Shown in pieces: positions 31,862-40,722 of a DNA stretch of 64,000 nt. The stretch's first letter is position 1; every line of letters begins with the position of its first letter. This DNA is from CAZNPW01 sp964575185 (lineage in GTDB: Bacteria; Pseudomonadota; Alphaproteobacteria; Rhodobacterales; Rhodobacteraceae), in the NCBI GenBank assembly GCA_964575185.1, contig CAZNPW010000004.1:36861-100860 (forward strand), in the 5' to 3' direction. Below the pieces are notes generated by a model. That model worked only from the letters and a program-made list of their open reading frames with translations, was not told where the DNA came from and searched no databases. Position numbers and translations under genes: made by a program.

Positions 31862-33034
31862 ATGTTCGACGTCATCGTGGTGGGGGGCGGGCCGGCCGGC
31901 GCGACCGCGGCCGAGGATCTGGCCCGCGCGGGGCGGCGCGTGGCGCTCTTGGACCGGGCGGGGCGGATCAAGCCCTGCGGCGGGGCGATCCCGCCGCGGC
32001 TGATCGCCGACTTCGCGATTCCCGACGGCCAGATCGTGGCGCGGATCGGCACCGCGCGGATGGTCAGCCCGACGGGGCGGCACGTCGACATCGCGATCGA
32101 GGGCGGATTCGTCGGCATGGTGGACCGCGAGCATTTCGACGCCTTCCTGCGTGACCGCGCCGCGCAGGCGGGGGCCAACCGCGTGACCGGCACCTTCGTG
32201 CGGCTGGAGCGCGACGCGGCGGGCACGCTTGTCGTCTATCGCGACGGGGGCCGCGAGGCGCGGCTGACCGGGCGGCTGGTGATCGGCGCGGACGGCGCGC
32301 GGTCGGCGGTGGCCCGCGCCGAGGTGCCGGGCGGCGACCGCATTCCCTACGTCATCGCCTATCACGAGATCATCGCCGCCCCCGCGGCGAACGCGGACTA
32401 CGACCCCGCGCGCTGCGACGTGGTCTATGACGGGCGGATCAGCCCGGATTTCTACGGCTGGGTCTTTCCGCACGGCGCGCAGGCGTCGGTCGGGATGGGC
32501 ACGGGGCGCGACGGCGTCGACCTGAAGGCCGCGACGGCCGACCTGCGGGCGTCCGCCGGCCTCGCGGGCTGCGAGACGATCCGCCGCGAGGGCGCGCCGA
32601 TCCCGCTGCGCCCGCTCGACCGCTGGGACAACGGGCGCGACGTGGTGCTGGCCGGCGACGCGGCGGGGGTGGTCGCGCCGTCGTCGGGCGAGGGGATCTA
32701 CTACGCCATGGTGGGCGGAAGGGTCGCAGCCACCGCCGCTTTGGCCGCATTGTCATCGGGGCGCGCGCGTGATCTGCGTCTGGCACGCAAGCTCTTCATG
32801 AAGGACCACCGGATGGTCTTCCGCGTGCTTCGCACCATGCAGGACGCCTATTACCGCAGCGACGACCGGCGCGAGCGGTTCGTCAGCCTGTGCCACGACA
32901 TCGACGTGCAGCGCCTGACCTTCGAGGCCTACATGAACAAGCGGCTCGTCCGCGCGCGGCCGCTGGCGCATCTGAAGATCGGGATCAAGAACATCTCGCA
33001 TCTGTGGGGCCTGGTGCGGGCGGAGCACGTCTGA
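31862..33034 (+). CDS. bchP: geranylgeranyl reductase
   Basis: Reduces the geranylgeranyl tail of bacteriochlorophyll to phytyl. The 390-residue flavoprotein begins with the FAD-binding motif VIVVGGGPAGATAAEDLARAG, followed by IKPCGGAIPPRLI, GADGARSAVARAEVP and the second flavin motif VVLAGDAAGVVAPSSGEGIYYAM. A strong ribosome site (GGGAGAG) precedes the start. The stop shares one base with the idi start. Confidence 0.96.
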   Translation: MFDVIVVGGGPAGATAAEDLARAGRRVALLDRAGRIKPCGGAIPPRLIADFAIPDGQIVARIGTARMVSPTGRHVDIAIEGGFVGMVDREHFDAFLRDRAAQAGANRVTGTFVRLERDAAGTLVVYRDGGREARLTGRLVIGADGARSAVARAEVPGGDRIPYVIAYHEIIAAPAANADYDPARCDVVYDGRISPDFYGWVFPHGAQASVGMGTGRDGVDLKAATADLRASAGLAGCETIRREGAPIPLRPLDRWDNGRDVVLAGDAAGVVAPSSGEGIYYAMVGGRVAATAALAALSSGRARDLRLARKLFMKDHRMVFRVLRTMQDAYYRSDDRRERFVSLCHDIDVQRLTFEAYMNKRLVRARPLAHLKIGIKNISHLWGLVRAEHV

Positions 33035-33558
33035 TGGACATGATCCCCGCCTTCGACGGCGACCGTCTGGTGCCGATGGAGAAGATGGCCGTGCACCGCG
33101 CGGGCATCCGGCACAAGGCGGTGTCGGTCTTCGTGATGGAGGGGACGCGGGTGCTGATCCAGCGCCGCGCGGCGGGGAAGTACCACACGCCGGGGCTGTG
33201 GGCCAACACCTGCTGCACGCACCCGCTGTGGCGCGAGGACGCGGCGGCCTGCGCCGTCCGCCGCCTGCGCGAGGAACTCGGGATCGCGGGGCTGTTCCCG
33301 TCCTTCGCGGACCGGGTGGAGTATCGCGCCGAGGTGGGGGCCGGGCTGGTCGAGCACGAGGTCGTCGACATCTTCCTGGCCGAGGCGCAGGCGGGCCTGC
33401 GCGTGGTGCCGAACCCGGCCGAGGTGGCCGAGGTGCGCTGGGTGGACCTGTACGACCTGTCGGCGGACGTGGCGCGCAACCCCGACCGCTACACGCCCTG
33501 GCTGCGCATCTACCTTGCCCAGCACATGACGCGGATCTTCGGGCTGGTCGCGCGCTGA
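33034..33558 (+). CDS. idi: isopentenyl-diphosphate delta-isomerase, type 1
   Basis: Interconverts IPP and DMAPP, feeding the geranylgeranyl supply for pigment tails and carotenoids. The 174-residue Nudix-fold protein has the catalytic Cys in WANTCCTHP (C60/61), the Nudix-like RRLREELGI and the catalytic Glu region VEHEVVDIF, plus the metal-binding His in the N-terminal IRHKAVSVFV. It is the last gene of this arm. A class A repeat element follows 25 bases after the stop. Confidence 0.95.
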   Translation: MDMIPAFDGDRLVPMEKMAVHRAGIRHKAVSVFVMEGTRVLIQRRAAGKYHTPGLWANTCCTHPLWREDAAACAVRRLREELGIAGLFPSFADRVEYRAEVGAGLVEHEVVDIFLAEAQAGLRVVPNPAEVAEVRWVDLYDLSADVARNPDRYTPWLRIYLAQHMTRIFGLVAR

Positions 33559-33583
33559 GGCCGGCTGGCTGGTCTGGCGGGGT

Positions 33584-33625
33584 CGCCGGAGCCTCCGGCG
33601 GGGATATTTGCGGGAAGATGAGGGC
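33584..33625 (+). repeat. intergenic repeat element, class A, after idi
   Basis: A perfect hairpin (CGCCGGA-GCC-TCCGGCG) runs straight into GGGATATTTGCGGGAAGATG and AGGGC, in the sense direction past the idi stop. Its core and tail are identical to the copy after ppsR. Confidence 0.8.
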
Positions 33626-33651
33626 GCGGGCGCGTTGACCCCGACGCGGGG

Positions 33652-34677
33652 CTACCGCGCCACGATGTCGGCGGCGCAGGCGTCGGCGATCAAGCGGCGG
33701 GGCGTGTCGCCCGCGATCGCCAGGAGTTCGGCCTGCTGGCGCGGGCTGCCCTGCCAGGCGGCGGGGGGCACGAAGGCGTCCAGCGGCGTGCCGGGCCAGA
33801 TCGCGCCGTAGTAGCCGTTCGCCGCGGACCAGAGCGCGAGCGTGCAGGCGGGCGCGTCGGGGCAGGGGGTGCAGAGGGCGCGGTGGGCGGCGGCTTCGGG
33901 CGCGGCCATCAGGATGTCGCGGGCCCGGGGGAGGGCGGCGTCGAGGTCGGCCGGGGTCACGTCGTCGGGGGCACGGGCGGGGGCGAGCCAGGTGCCCCAG
34001 GTCAGGATCAGCCCCGCCGCCACGTCGCGGTCGTCGCCGATCGAGGTCGCCCCGGCGGGGTTCCAGGCGGCGGCGACGATCAGGCGGTGCATGCTCTCGG
34101 GCGGCAGGGTGGCGAAGCCGGCCGCCACCTCCTCCCACCCGCGCCGCACGACCGGGCTGGCCATGGGGAAGGCCGAGGGGGCGTCGCGGGCGTCGCGCCA
34201 GACGAGGGCGTCGAGCGTCGGCGACAGGGGTTCGTCGCGGCTGAGCGTGGCAAGCGCGCCGGGGGTTTCGTTGAACATCCGCAAGAGCGGCTGCACCGCC
34301 GCGCCGGGCTGGCCCTGGGCCAGGAGCGGCAGGGGGTCGCCCGCGCGCGCGGCCAGGAGCGCGTCGGCGAGCGGGCGCTGCGGGTCGCCCGCGGGGATCG
34401 CGCCGAGCCAGCTTTGGCCCGACAGCCCCCCGGGCCGGCGGAGGAGCGCGTTGCGCGTCTGCCGGTCGAGCGCGAGCGCCCAGTCGGTCACCACCGGGCG
34501 CGGGTCGATGGCCCCGAGAAACAGCATCGCGCGGGTGTCGCCGCCCTGGGCCAGCGCGGCGAGCGCGGGCAGGGCGGTCGCGTCGTCGGCCGCGACCCAG
34601 GCGGCGACGGCGTCGTCGAGGGGGTCGGCGGCGGCGGGCGTGGCCAGGGCGGCGAGCAGGGCGAGGGCGCGGAGCAT
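33652..34677 (-). CDS. exported hypothetical protein, 341 aa
   Basis: A clear signal peptide (MLRALALLAALATPAAADPL) fixes the start at 34677; the open frame upstream to 34740 is not needed. The mature protein is rich in Ala, Pro and Trp with helical-hairpin-like stretches (ATALPALAALAQGGDTRAML) that resemble Sel1/TPR-type repeats at the N-terminus. It has a Cys pair segment (LCTPCPDAPACTL) near residue 275 and the motif GYYGAIWPGTP. I do not recognise a family. It converges on idi and follows a hairpin that closes the DUF533 gene. Confidence 0.7.
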   Translation of the reverse strand: MLRALALLAALATPAAADPLDDAVAAWVAADDATALPALAALAQGGDTRAMLFLGAIDPRPVVTDWALALDRQTRNALLRRPGGLSGQSWLGAIPAGDPQRPLADALLAARAGDPLPLLAQGQPGAAVQPLLRMFNETPGALATLSRDEPLSPTLDALVWRDARDAPSAFPMASPVVRRGWEEVAAGFATLPPESMHRLIVAAAWNPAGATSIGDDRDVAAGLILTWGTWLAPARAPDDVTPADLDAALPRARDILMAAPEAAAHRALCTPCPDAPACTLALWSAANGYYGAIWPGTPLDAFVPPAAWQGSPRQQAELLAIAGDTPRRLIADACAADIVAR

Positions 34678-34785
34678 GGGGCGCGGGTCCTTGACTGGGG
34701 GAGGTTGCGCCAGGGTCCGCAGGCCGACGCGACCTGTCAAGCCGGCCGCGTGGCGATGGCGGGCGGACTGCCGGAAAGGGAAGAG

Positions 34786-34807
34786 GTCCCGGGTCGGGGC
34801 CCGGGAC
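34786..34807 (-). terminator. hairpin downstream of the DUF533 gene
   Basis: GTCCCGGG-TCGGGG-CCCGGGAC forms a perfect 8-bp stem about 30 bases past the DUF533 stop on the minus strand. There is no T-run. Confidence 0.5.
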
Positions 34808-34835
34808 GCGTGGTTTCATAGGGCGAGGCCCGCCG

Positions 34836-35531
34836 CTACCGGTAGATCGCGGGCGCGCCGGCCTTGTCGTGGATCGCCTTGACCTCGTCCTGCGTCAGGT
34901 CCAGCGCGCGGGCGAAGCTGTCGAGGAAGGCGGCCTCGGACCGCTGGTCGAGGTCGATGGCCATGAGGGCGGCGAGATAGGCCTTCTCCTCCAGCCCCTG
35001 CGGCACCTGGCGGGCCAGCGCCTGCACGTCGGCGGGGGCGGCGAGTTCGGCGTTGACGAAGGCGATCTCGTCGGGCGTGGCGTCGCCGACCGCGCCCATG
35101 ATCTTGGCCTTCTCGGCCGCGTCGAGCGTGCCGTCGGACTTGGCGGCGGCGATCATGCAGCGCAGGTAGAGCGCCGCCTCGAGCGTCTCCTCGCGCGGGG
35201 CGCCGCCCGCGCCGAGCAGGCCGCCGAGCGCGCCGCCCGCCGCGCCGCCGATGATGAGGTCGGACAGGCCCCCGCGCGGGGCGTTGGCCCGCGGCTGGGC
35301 GCGGCGGGCGCCGCCAAGGATCTGGTCCATCATCCCGCCGAGGCCGCCGGGGCCGCCGTAGGGCGTGCCGCGGCCCGCCCCGGAGGGTGCGCCCATGCGG
35401 CGGGCGAGCTGGTCCATCATGCCGCCGATGCCGCCGCGCCCGCGGGCCGATCCGCCCTGGCGCAGCGCGTCCATCCCCTTGGCCATGGCGATCCCGATCC
35501 CGACCTTCACCAGCGTGTTCATCAGCCCCAT
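34836..35531 (-). CDS. DUF533 / TerB-like protein
   Basis: The 231 residues begin MGLMNTLVKVGIGIAMAKGM, a Gly-rich amphipathic segment, continue with a Gly/Arg-rich low-complexity linker (RGRGGIGGMMDQLARRMG), a second hydrophobic Gly zipper (GGAAGGALGGLLGAGG) and end in a helical TerB-like domain with YLRCMIAAAKSDGTLDAAEKAKI and ALDLTQDEVKAIHDKAG. The length and layout fit DUF533. TerB-like domains bind metals through acidic residues. A strong ribosome site (AAGGGGGG) precedes the start. Function is unknown; it diverges from the EamA gene. Confidence 0.85.
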   Translation of the reverse strand: MGLMNTLVKVGIGIAMAKGMDALRQGGSARGRGGIGGMMDQLARRMGAPSGAGRGTPYGGPGGLGGMMDQILGGARRAQPRANAPRGGLSDLIIGGAAGGALGGLLGAGGAPREETLEAALYLRCMIAAAKSDGTLDAAEKAKIMGAVGDATPDEIAFVNAELAAPADVQALARQVPQGLEEKAYLAALMAIDLDQRSEAAFLDSFARALDLTQDEVKAIHDKAGAPAIYR

Positions 35532-35651
35532 GGCGTTCCCCCCTTCCGGATACATGCGTGCGCACAGGAACGCCCGCGCGCCCTGCGCGTCAACGGCTTT
35601 TCGCGCCGCCTGGGCCTTGACCCCGCGCAGGGCGTCGGGCAGGCGGGGCGG

Positions 35652-36527
35652 ATGACGCGGAAGGACGCCCTCGACGGGACCGGCACGGCGGTGCTGCTGG
35701 GGGTGACGCTGCTGTTCGCCGCGAACCAGGCGCTCATCAAGATCACCGCCGAGGGGCTGCAGCCGGTGTTCCTGGCAGGCCTGCGGTCGGCCTTGGCGGT
35801 GGGCTTCGTCTGGGCCTGGATGCGCTGGCGGGGGATCGGCCTGCACATCACGCGCGCGGTGGTGCCGGCGGGGCTGCTGATCGGGGTCGTGTTCGCGGCC
35901 GAGTTCCTGTTCCTGTTCCTGGCGCTCGACCTCACGACGCTCGGCCGGGCGTCGGTGCTGTTCTACACCATGCCGCTGTGGCTGGCGCTGATGGCGCACG
36001 CGGGGCTCGGCGAGCGGATCACGCCGCGGCAGGGGCTGGGGCTGGCGGTGGCCTTCGCGGGGGCTGCACTGGCGATCCTGTCGCGGGGGGCGGGGGGCGC
36101 GGGGTCGCTTGCGGGCGATCTGGCCGCGCTGGCCGGCGCGGTGGGCTGGGCCGCGACGGCCTATGTCGCGCGCAGGCCCGCGATGGCGGCGGTGGGGCCG
36201 GAACGGCAGCTGTTCTGGATGGTCGCGGTCAGCGCGCCGGTCCTGCTGCTGGCGAGTCCGCTCTTCGGGCCGCTCGTGCGCGACCTGCAGCCGGTGCATC
36301 TGCTGTGGCTGGTGGTGCAGGCGGCGGTGGTGGTGACGGGGGGCTTCATCACCTGGCTGTGGCTTCTGTCGCGGTATCCGGCGGCGGTGGTGGCGAGCTT
36401 TTCCTTCCTGACCCCGGTCTTCGCCATGGCGCTGGGGGCGGCCCTGTTCGGCGAATCGGTCGACGGGTGGCTGGTCGCGGCGGCGCTGGGCGTGGGCGCG
36501 GGGATCGTGCTCGTCAACCGGCGGTAG
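35652..36527 (+). CDS. EamA-family (DMT) transporter
   Basis: A 291-residue inner-membrane protein with ten predicted hydrophobic segments in two EamA halves (TAVLLGVTLLFAANQALIKI opening the first, GDLAALAGAVGWAATAYVARR the second). Such proteins usually export small metabolites or amino acids; nothing here indicates the substrate. The start ATG at 35652 is preceded by GGCGGGGCGG. It diverges from the DUF533 gene across 120 bases and ends 430 bases before nrdJ. Confidence 0.85.
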   Translation: MTRKDALDGTGTAVLLGVTLLFAANQALIKITAEGLQPVFLAGLRSALAVGFVWAWMRWRGIGLHITRAVVPAGLLIGVVFAAEFLFLFLALDLTTLGRASVLFYTMPLWLALMAHAGLGERITPRQGLGLAVAFAGAALAILSRGAGGAGSLAGDLAALAGAVGWAATAYVARRPAMAAVGPERQLFWMVAVSAPVLLLASPLFGPLVRDLQPVHLLWLVVQAAVVVTGGFITWLWLLSRYPAAVVASFSFLTPVFAMALGAALFGESVDGWLVAAALGVGAGIVLVNRR

Positions 36528-36635
36528 GCGGCCGGGAATCGGGCCGCGGCACCACGCCGACGGCTTCACGCGCCGCGCGCGCTGCGCCGTCCAAGCCCGC
36601 CTGCCCGCGAAGGAAATCGGCCGGTCCTGCGACGG

Positions 36636-36665
36636 TTTCCCACAGTCGTCCCCAGGTTATCAACA
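36636..36665. promoter_or_regulatory. two DnaA-box-like sequences upstream of nrdJ
   Basis: TTATCAACA at 36657-36665 differs from TTATNCACA at one base; TTTCCCACA at 36636-36644 differs at two. DnaA control of ribonucleotide reductase genes is known in E. coli; here it is only suggested. Confidence 0.4.
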
Positions 36666-36678
36666 GGTCTGCACAACG

Positions 36679-36726
36679 ACGCGACATGTTGTGAGAAGGA
36701 TGGCCGCCAAACACTTTATCTGGTGG
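36679..36726. promoter_or_regulatory. paired NrdR-like boxes upstream of nrdJ
   Basis: ACGCGACATGTTGTGA (36679-36694) and ACACTTTATCTGGTGG (36711-36726) match the NrdR consensus ACACWATATATWGTGT at about 11 and 12 of 16 positions. Their 32-base centre spacing is the usual spacing of paired NrdR boxes. The first overlaps an inverted repeat, CACAAC-N10-GTTGTG, at 36672-36693. Confidence 0.6.
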
Positions 36727-36957
36727 AAGCGCGAAAAATCACGTTGAAAGGCGGCGCGGGTTCCGGCAGGTTGGTGCGGCTTCGACAGGCACCGCCGCAG
36801 GGCGGCCGGAAGGGCAGACGCGAACATCCTCAACGCGGGGTCGAACGGCCCTCGGCGGCGGGCGGGGGCAAACCCGTCTCCGGCGATCGGTCCTTTGCGT
36901 CCGGCGGAGCGAGGGACAACCGGGCGGAAAGCCCGACAGACACGGAACGGGGCAGCC

Positions 36958-39900
36958 ATGCAGATCGAACGCCGCTACACGAGCGAAGCCACGGGCGCCT
37001 ATGGCGCGCTGGCCTTCACCATCGCCACGTCGGAAATCCGCAACCCCGACGGCCGGATCGTCTTCCGCAACGACGCCGTCGAGGTGCCGGAGGGGTGGAG
37101 CCAGGTCGCCTCGGACGTCATCGCGCAGAAGTATTTCCGCAAGGCGGGGGTGCCCGCGCGGCTGAAGCGGGTGAAGGAGGCGGGGGTGCCCGCCTTCCTG
37201 TGGCGGTCGGTCGCCGACGCGGCGGCGCTGGCGGACCTGCCGGAAGATCAGCGGTTTGTCGGCGAAAGCTCGGCCCGGCAGGTGTTCGACCGGCTGGCGG
37301 GGGCCTGGGCCTACTGGGGCTGGAAGGGCGGCTATTTCACGACCGAATCCGATGCCCGCGCCTACCATGACGAAATGCGCTTCATGCTCGCCCGCCAGAT
37401 GGCCGCGCCGAACAGCCCGCAGTGGTTCAACACCGGGCTGCACTGGGCCTACGGGATCGACGGGCCGAGCCAGGGGCATTTCTACGTCGACTGGAAGACG
37501 GGCAGGCTGACGAAGTCGTCCTCCTCCTACGAACACCCGCAGCCGCACGCCTGCTTCATCCAGTCGGTCGCCGACGACCTGGTGAACGACGGCGGGATCA
37601 TGGACCTGTGGGTCCGCGAGGCGCGGCTGTTCAAATACGGCTCGGGCACCGGCACCAACTTCTCGTCCCTGCGGGGCGAGGGCGAGCGGCTGTCGGGCGG
37701 GGGCAGGTCGTCGGGCCTGATGGGGTTCCTGAAGATCGGCGACCGCGCGGCGGGGGCGATCAAGTCGGGCGGGACCACGCGGCGGGCGGCCAAGATGGTC
37801 ATCGTCGACATGGACCACCCCGACATCGAGCAGTTCATCAACTGGAAGGTGATCGAGGAGCAGAAGGTCGCCTCGCTGGTCGCGGGCTCGAAGATGCACG
37901 AGGCGCGGCTGAACGACATCTTCGCGGCGCTGAAGTCCTGGGATGGTGAGCGCGCGAACGCCACTGGTTCGAGAGAGCCCGCGAACGAAGAGGATGCCCA
38001 TGACGCCACGAAGAACGCAGGCCTGAAGGCGGCGCTGCGGGCGGCGAAGAAGGCCATGATCCCCGACACCTACGTCAAGCGCGTGCTCGACTACGCGCGG
38101 CAGGGCTTCGACAGCATTCACTTCCCGACCTACGACACCGACTGGGACAGCGAAGCCTACGCGAGCGTCTCGGGCCAGAACTCGAACAACTCGGTGCGGG
38201 TGACCGACGCCTTCCTGAAGGCGGTGCGCGACGACGCCGACTGGGCACTGATCCGCCGCACCGACGGAAAGGTGGCCAGGACCGTCAGGGCGCGCGCGCT
38301 TTGGGACCAGGTGGGCCACGCCGCCTGGGCCTGCGCCGACCCCGGCATCCAGTTCCACGACACGGTGAACGCCTGGCACACCTGCCCCGAGGACGGGCCG
38401 ATCCGCGGGTCGAACCCGTGCAGCGAATACATGTTCCTCGACGACACGGCCTGCAACCTTGCGTCGATGAACCTCTTGACCTTCTGGGACGGCCAGCGGT
38501 TCGACGCGCAGGGCTACATCCACGCCTCGCGCCTCTGGACGGTCACGCTCGAAATCAGCGTGATGATGGCGCAGTTCCCGTCGAAGGAGATCGCGCAGCG
38601 GTCCTACGACTTCCGCACGCTGGGCCTCGGCTATGCCAACATCGGCGGCCTTCTGATGAACATGGGCCTGCCCTACGACAGCGACGCGGGCCGCGCGATG
38701 GGGGCGGCGCTGACGGCGATCATGACCGGCGTCGGCTACGCGACCTCGGCCGAGATGGCGCGCGAGCTCGGTGCCTTCCCGGGCTTCGCCAGGAACCGCG
38801 CCCACATGCTGCGGGTGATCCGCAACCACCGCGCGGCGGCGCACGGGGGGGCCTACGAGGGGCTGAACGTGCCCGCGGTCGCGCTCGACGCGGCGAACTG
38901 CCCCGACCGGAGCCTCGTCGCGCTTGCGAAATCGGCCTGGGACGAGGCGCTGGCGCTGGGCGAGGCGCACGGCTACCGCAACGCCCAGGCGACGGTGATC
39001 GCGCCGACCGGCACGATCGGGCTGGTGATGGACTGCGACACCACCGGCATCGAGCCCGACTTCGCGCTGGTCAAGTTCAAGAAGCTGGCGGGCGGCGGCT
39101 ATTTCAAGATCATCAACCAGTCGGTCCCCGCGGCGCTGGAGAAGCTCGGCTATCCGTCGCACCAGATCGCCGAGATCATCGCCCATGCGGTCGGCCACGG
39201 CAGCCTCGGCCAGGCACCCGGCCTGAACCACGCGGCCCTGATCGGCCACGGCTTCGGGCCGGAGGAGATCGCCAGGGTCGAGGCCGCGCTGCCGAAGGCG
39301 ATGGACCTGAAATACGTCTTCAACCAGTGGACGCTGGGCGCGGACTTCTGCCAGGGCACGCTCGGCATCCCGGCCGAACGGCTCGCCGACCCGACCTTCG
39401 ACCTGCTGCGCCACCTCGGGTTTACGAAGGCGCAGGTCGAGGCGGCCAACGACCACGTGCTGGGAACGATGACGCTGGAGGGCGCGCCGCACCTGAAGGC
39501 CGAACACCTGCCGGTGTTCGACTGCGCCAACACCTGCGGCAGGAAGGGGCGGCGCTACCTGTCGGTCGACAGCCACATCCGCATGATGGCGGCGGCGCAG
39601 CCGTTCATCTCGGGCGCGATCTCGAAGACGATCAACATGCCGAACGGTGCCACCATCGCCGAGACGCTGGCGGCCTACGAACTGAGCCACGCGCTGGGGG
39701 TGAAGGCCAACGCGCTCTACCGCGACGGGTCCAAGCTCAGCCAGCCGCTGGCATCGGCGCTCGTCGAGGACGACGAGGCGGCGGCCGAGGTGCTGGAGAG
39801 CGGGTCGGTGACGGAACGCGCCCAGGTGATCGCCGAGAAGATCGTCGAGAAGGTGATCGTGAAGGAGATCGTCCGGTCGCACCGCGAGAAGCTGCCCGAA

Positions 39901-40629
39901 CGCCGCAAGGGCTATACCCAGAAGGCGATCGTCGGGGGCCACAAGGTCTATCTGCGCACGGGCGAATACAGGGACGGCTCGCTGGGCGAGATCTTCATCG
40001 ACATGCACAAGGAAGGCGCGGGCTTCCGGGCGATGATGAACAACTTCGCGATCGCCATCAGCGTCGGCCTGCAATACGGTGTTCCGCTTGAGGAATTCGT
40101 GGAAGCCTTCACCTTCACCCGGTTCGAGCCGGCGGGGATGGTACAGGGCAACGACAGCATCAAGAACGCGACCTCGATCCTCGACTACATCTTCCGCGAG
40201 CTCGCCGTGTCCTATCTGGACCGCACCGACCTTGCGCATGTGAAGCCCGAGGGGGCGAGCTTCGACGACCTCGGCCGCGGCGAGGACGAGGGCAAGCGCA
40301 ACTTCGCCGAGGTGACCGAGACCGCCGCGTCGCGCTCGCTCGAGGTGCTGAAGCAGGTGGCCTCCACCGGCTACATGAGGAAGCGCCTGCCGCAGGAGCT
40401 GACGGTGCTGCGGGGGGGGCAGGCCAGCGGCCTCTCGGGCCTGGCGGTGGAAACGCGCGGTTTCGTCGAGACGACGAGCAGCTACGTGGCGGCGACCGAC
40501 GCGCGGACCAAGGCGAAGATGCAGGGCTACGAGGGCGACCCCTGCGGCGAATGCGGCAACTACACGCTGGTCCGCAACGGCACCTGCATGAAGTGCAACA
40601 CCTGCGGCGGGACGAGCGGCTGCAGCTGA
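36958..40629 (+). CDS. nrdJ: vitamin B12-dependent ribonucleotide reductase (class II)
   Basis: Reduces ribonucleotides to deoxyribonucleotides using adenosylcobalamin, independent of oxygen. The 1223 residues carry the family blocks NSPQWFNTGLHWAYGI, the GSGTGTNFSSLRGEGERLSGGG segment, the NPCSEYMFLDDTACNLASMNL active-site loop (C-x-E-x) and a C-terminal tail with two CxxC pairs (PCGECGNY, CMKCNTCGG) for thiol exchange or zinc. I start at the ATG at 36958 (MQIERRYTSEATG); the upstream 21 codons are spacer. It stands alone as a single gene, with NrdR-like boxes upstream and an IS element downstream. Confidence 0.96.
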   Translation: MQIERRYTSEATGAYGALAFTIATSEIRNPDGRIVFRNDAVEVPEGWSQVASDVIAQKYFRKAGVPARLKRVKEAGVPAFLWRSVADAAALADLPEDQRFVGESSARQVFDRLAGAWAYWGWKGGYFTTESDARAYHDEMRFMLARQMAAPNSPQWFNTGLHWAYGIDGPSQGHFYVDWKTGRLTKSSSSYEHPQPHACFIQSVADDLVNDGGIMDLWVREARLFKYGSGTGTNFSSLRGEGERLSGGGRSSGLMGFLKIGDRAAGAIKSGGTTRRAAKMVIVDMDHPDIEQFINWKVIEEQKVASLVAGSKMHEARLNDIFAALKSWDGERANATGSREPANEEDAHDATKNAGLKAALRAAKKAMIPDTYVKRVLDYARQGFDSIHFPTYDTDWDSEAYASVSGQNSNNSVRVTDAFLKAVRDDADWALIRRTDGKVARTVRARALWDQVGHAAWACADPGIQFHDTVNAWHTCPEDGPIRGSNPCSEYMFLDDTACNLASMNLLTFWDGQRFDAQGYIHASRLWTVTLEISVMMAQFPSKEIAQRSYDFRTLGLGYANIGGLLMNMGLPYDSDAGRAMGAALTAIMTGVGYATSAEMARELGAFPGFARNRAHMLRVIRNHRAAAHGGAYEGLNVPAVALDAANCPDRSLVALAKSAWDEALALGEAHGYRNAQATVIAPTGTIGLVMDCDTTGIEPDFALVKFKKLAGGGYFKIINQSVPAALEKLGYPSHQIAEIIAHAVGHGSLGQAPGLNHAALIGHGFGPEEIARVEAALPKAMDLKYVFNQWTLGADFCQGTLGIPAERLADPTFDLLRHLGFTKAQVEAANDHVLGTMTLEGAPHLKAEHLPVFDCANTCGRKGRRYLSVDSHIRMMAAAQPFISGAISKTINMPNGATIAETLAAYELSHALGVKANALYRDGSKLSQPLASALVEDDEAAAEVLESGSVTERAQVIAEKIVEKVIVKEIVRSHREKLPERRKGYTQKAIVGGHKVYLRTGEYRDGSLGEIFIDMHKEGAGFRAMMNNFAIAISVGLQYGVPLEEFVEAFTFTRFEPAGMVQGNDSIKNATSILDYIFRELAVSYLDRTDLAHVKPEGASFDDLGRGEDEGKRNFAEVTETAASRSLEVLKQVASTGYMRKRLPQELTVLRGGQASGLSGLAVETRGFVETTSSYVAATDARTKAKMQGYEGDPCGECGNYTLVRNGTCMKCNTCGGTSGCS

Positions 40630-40644
40630 GCCAGGCGCGGCGAC

Positions 40645-40701
40645 GGCCCGGCGACGACGCCGGGCCTGCCGCGTTGCGGCGGCCGACCGTTCCCGGCCGC
40701 C
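40645..40701 (+). terminator. tandem hairpins after nrdJ
   Basis: GGCCCGGCG-ACGA-CGCCGGGCC (40645-40666, 9-bp stem) and GGCGGCCG-N8-CGGCCGCC (40678-40701, 8-bp stem) lie 15 and 48 bases past the stop codon. They have no T-run, but the position is right for termination or 3' end protection. Confidence 0.6.
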
Positions 40702-40722
40702 GGGCCGCGCCGCCGCAGCCTA

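Larger units (their letters stand above)
36528..36957. other. gene-free 430-base region between the EamA gene and nrdJ
   Basis: No supported gene lies here. The first 100 bases are GC-rich without a clear hairpin terminator. From 36636 to 36726 there are DnaA-box-like and NrdR-box-like sequences. The rest is a long putative leader of nrdJ with inverted repeats, including CGGGC-GGAAA-GCCCG at 36921-36935, 23 bases before the start codon. I looked for a cobalamin riboswitch and did not find its B12 box. Confidence 0.6.

Noticed and set aside
36727..36957. Cobalamin riboswitch in the nrdJ leader
   Set aside because: The conserved B12 box and the GCCACTG segment are not found. NrdJ uses B12 as cofactor, but that alone is not evidence.
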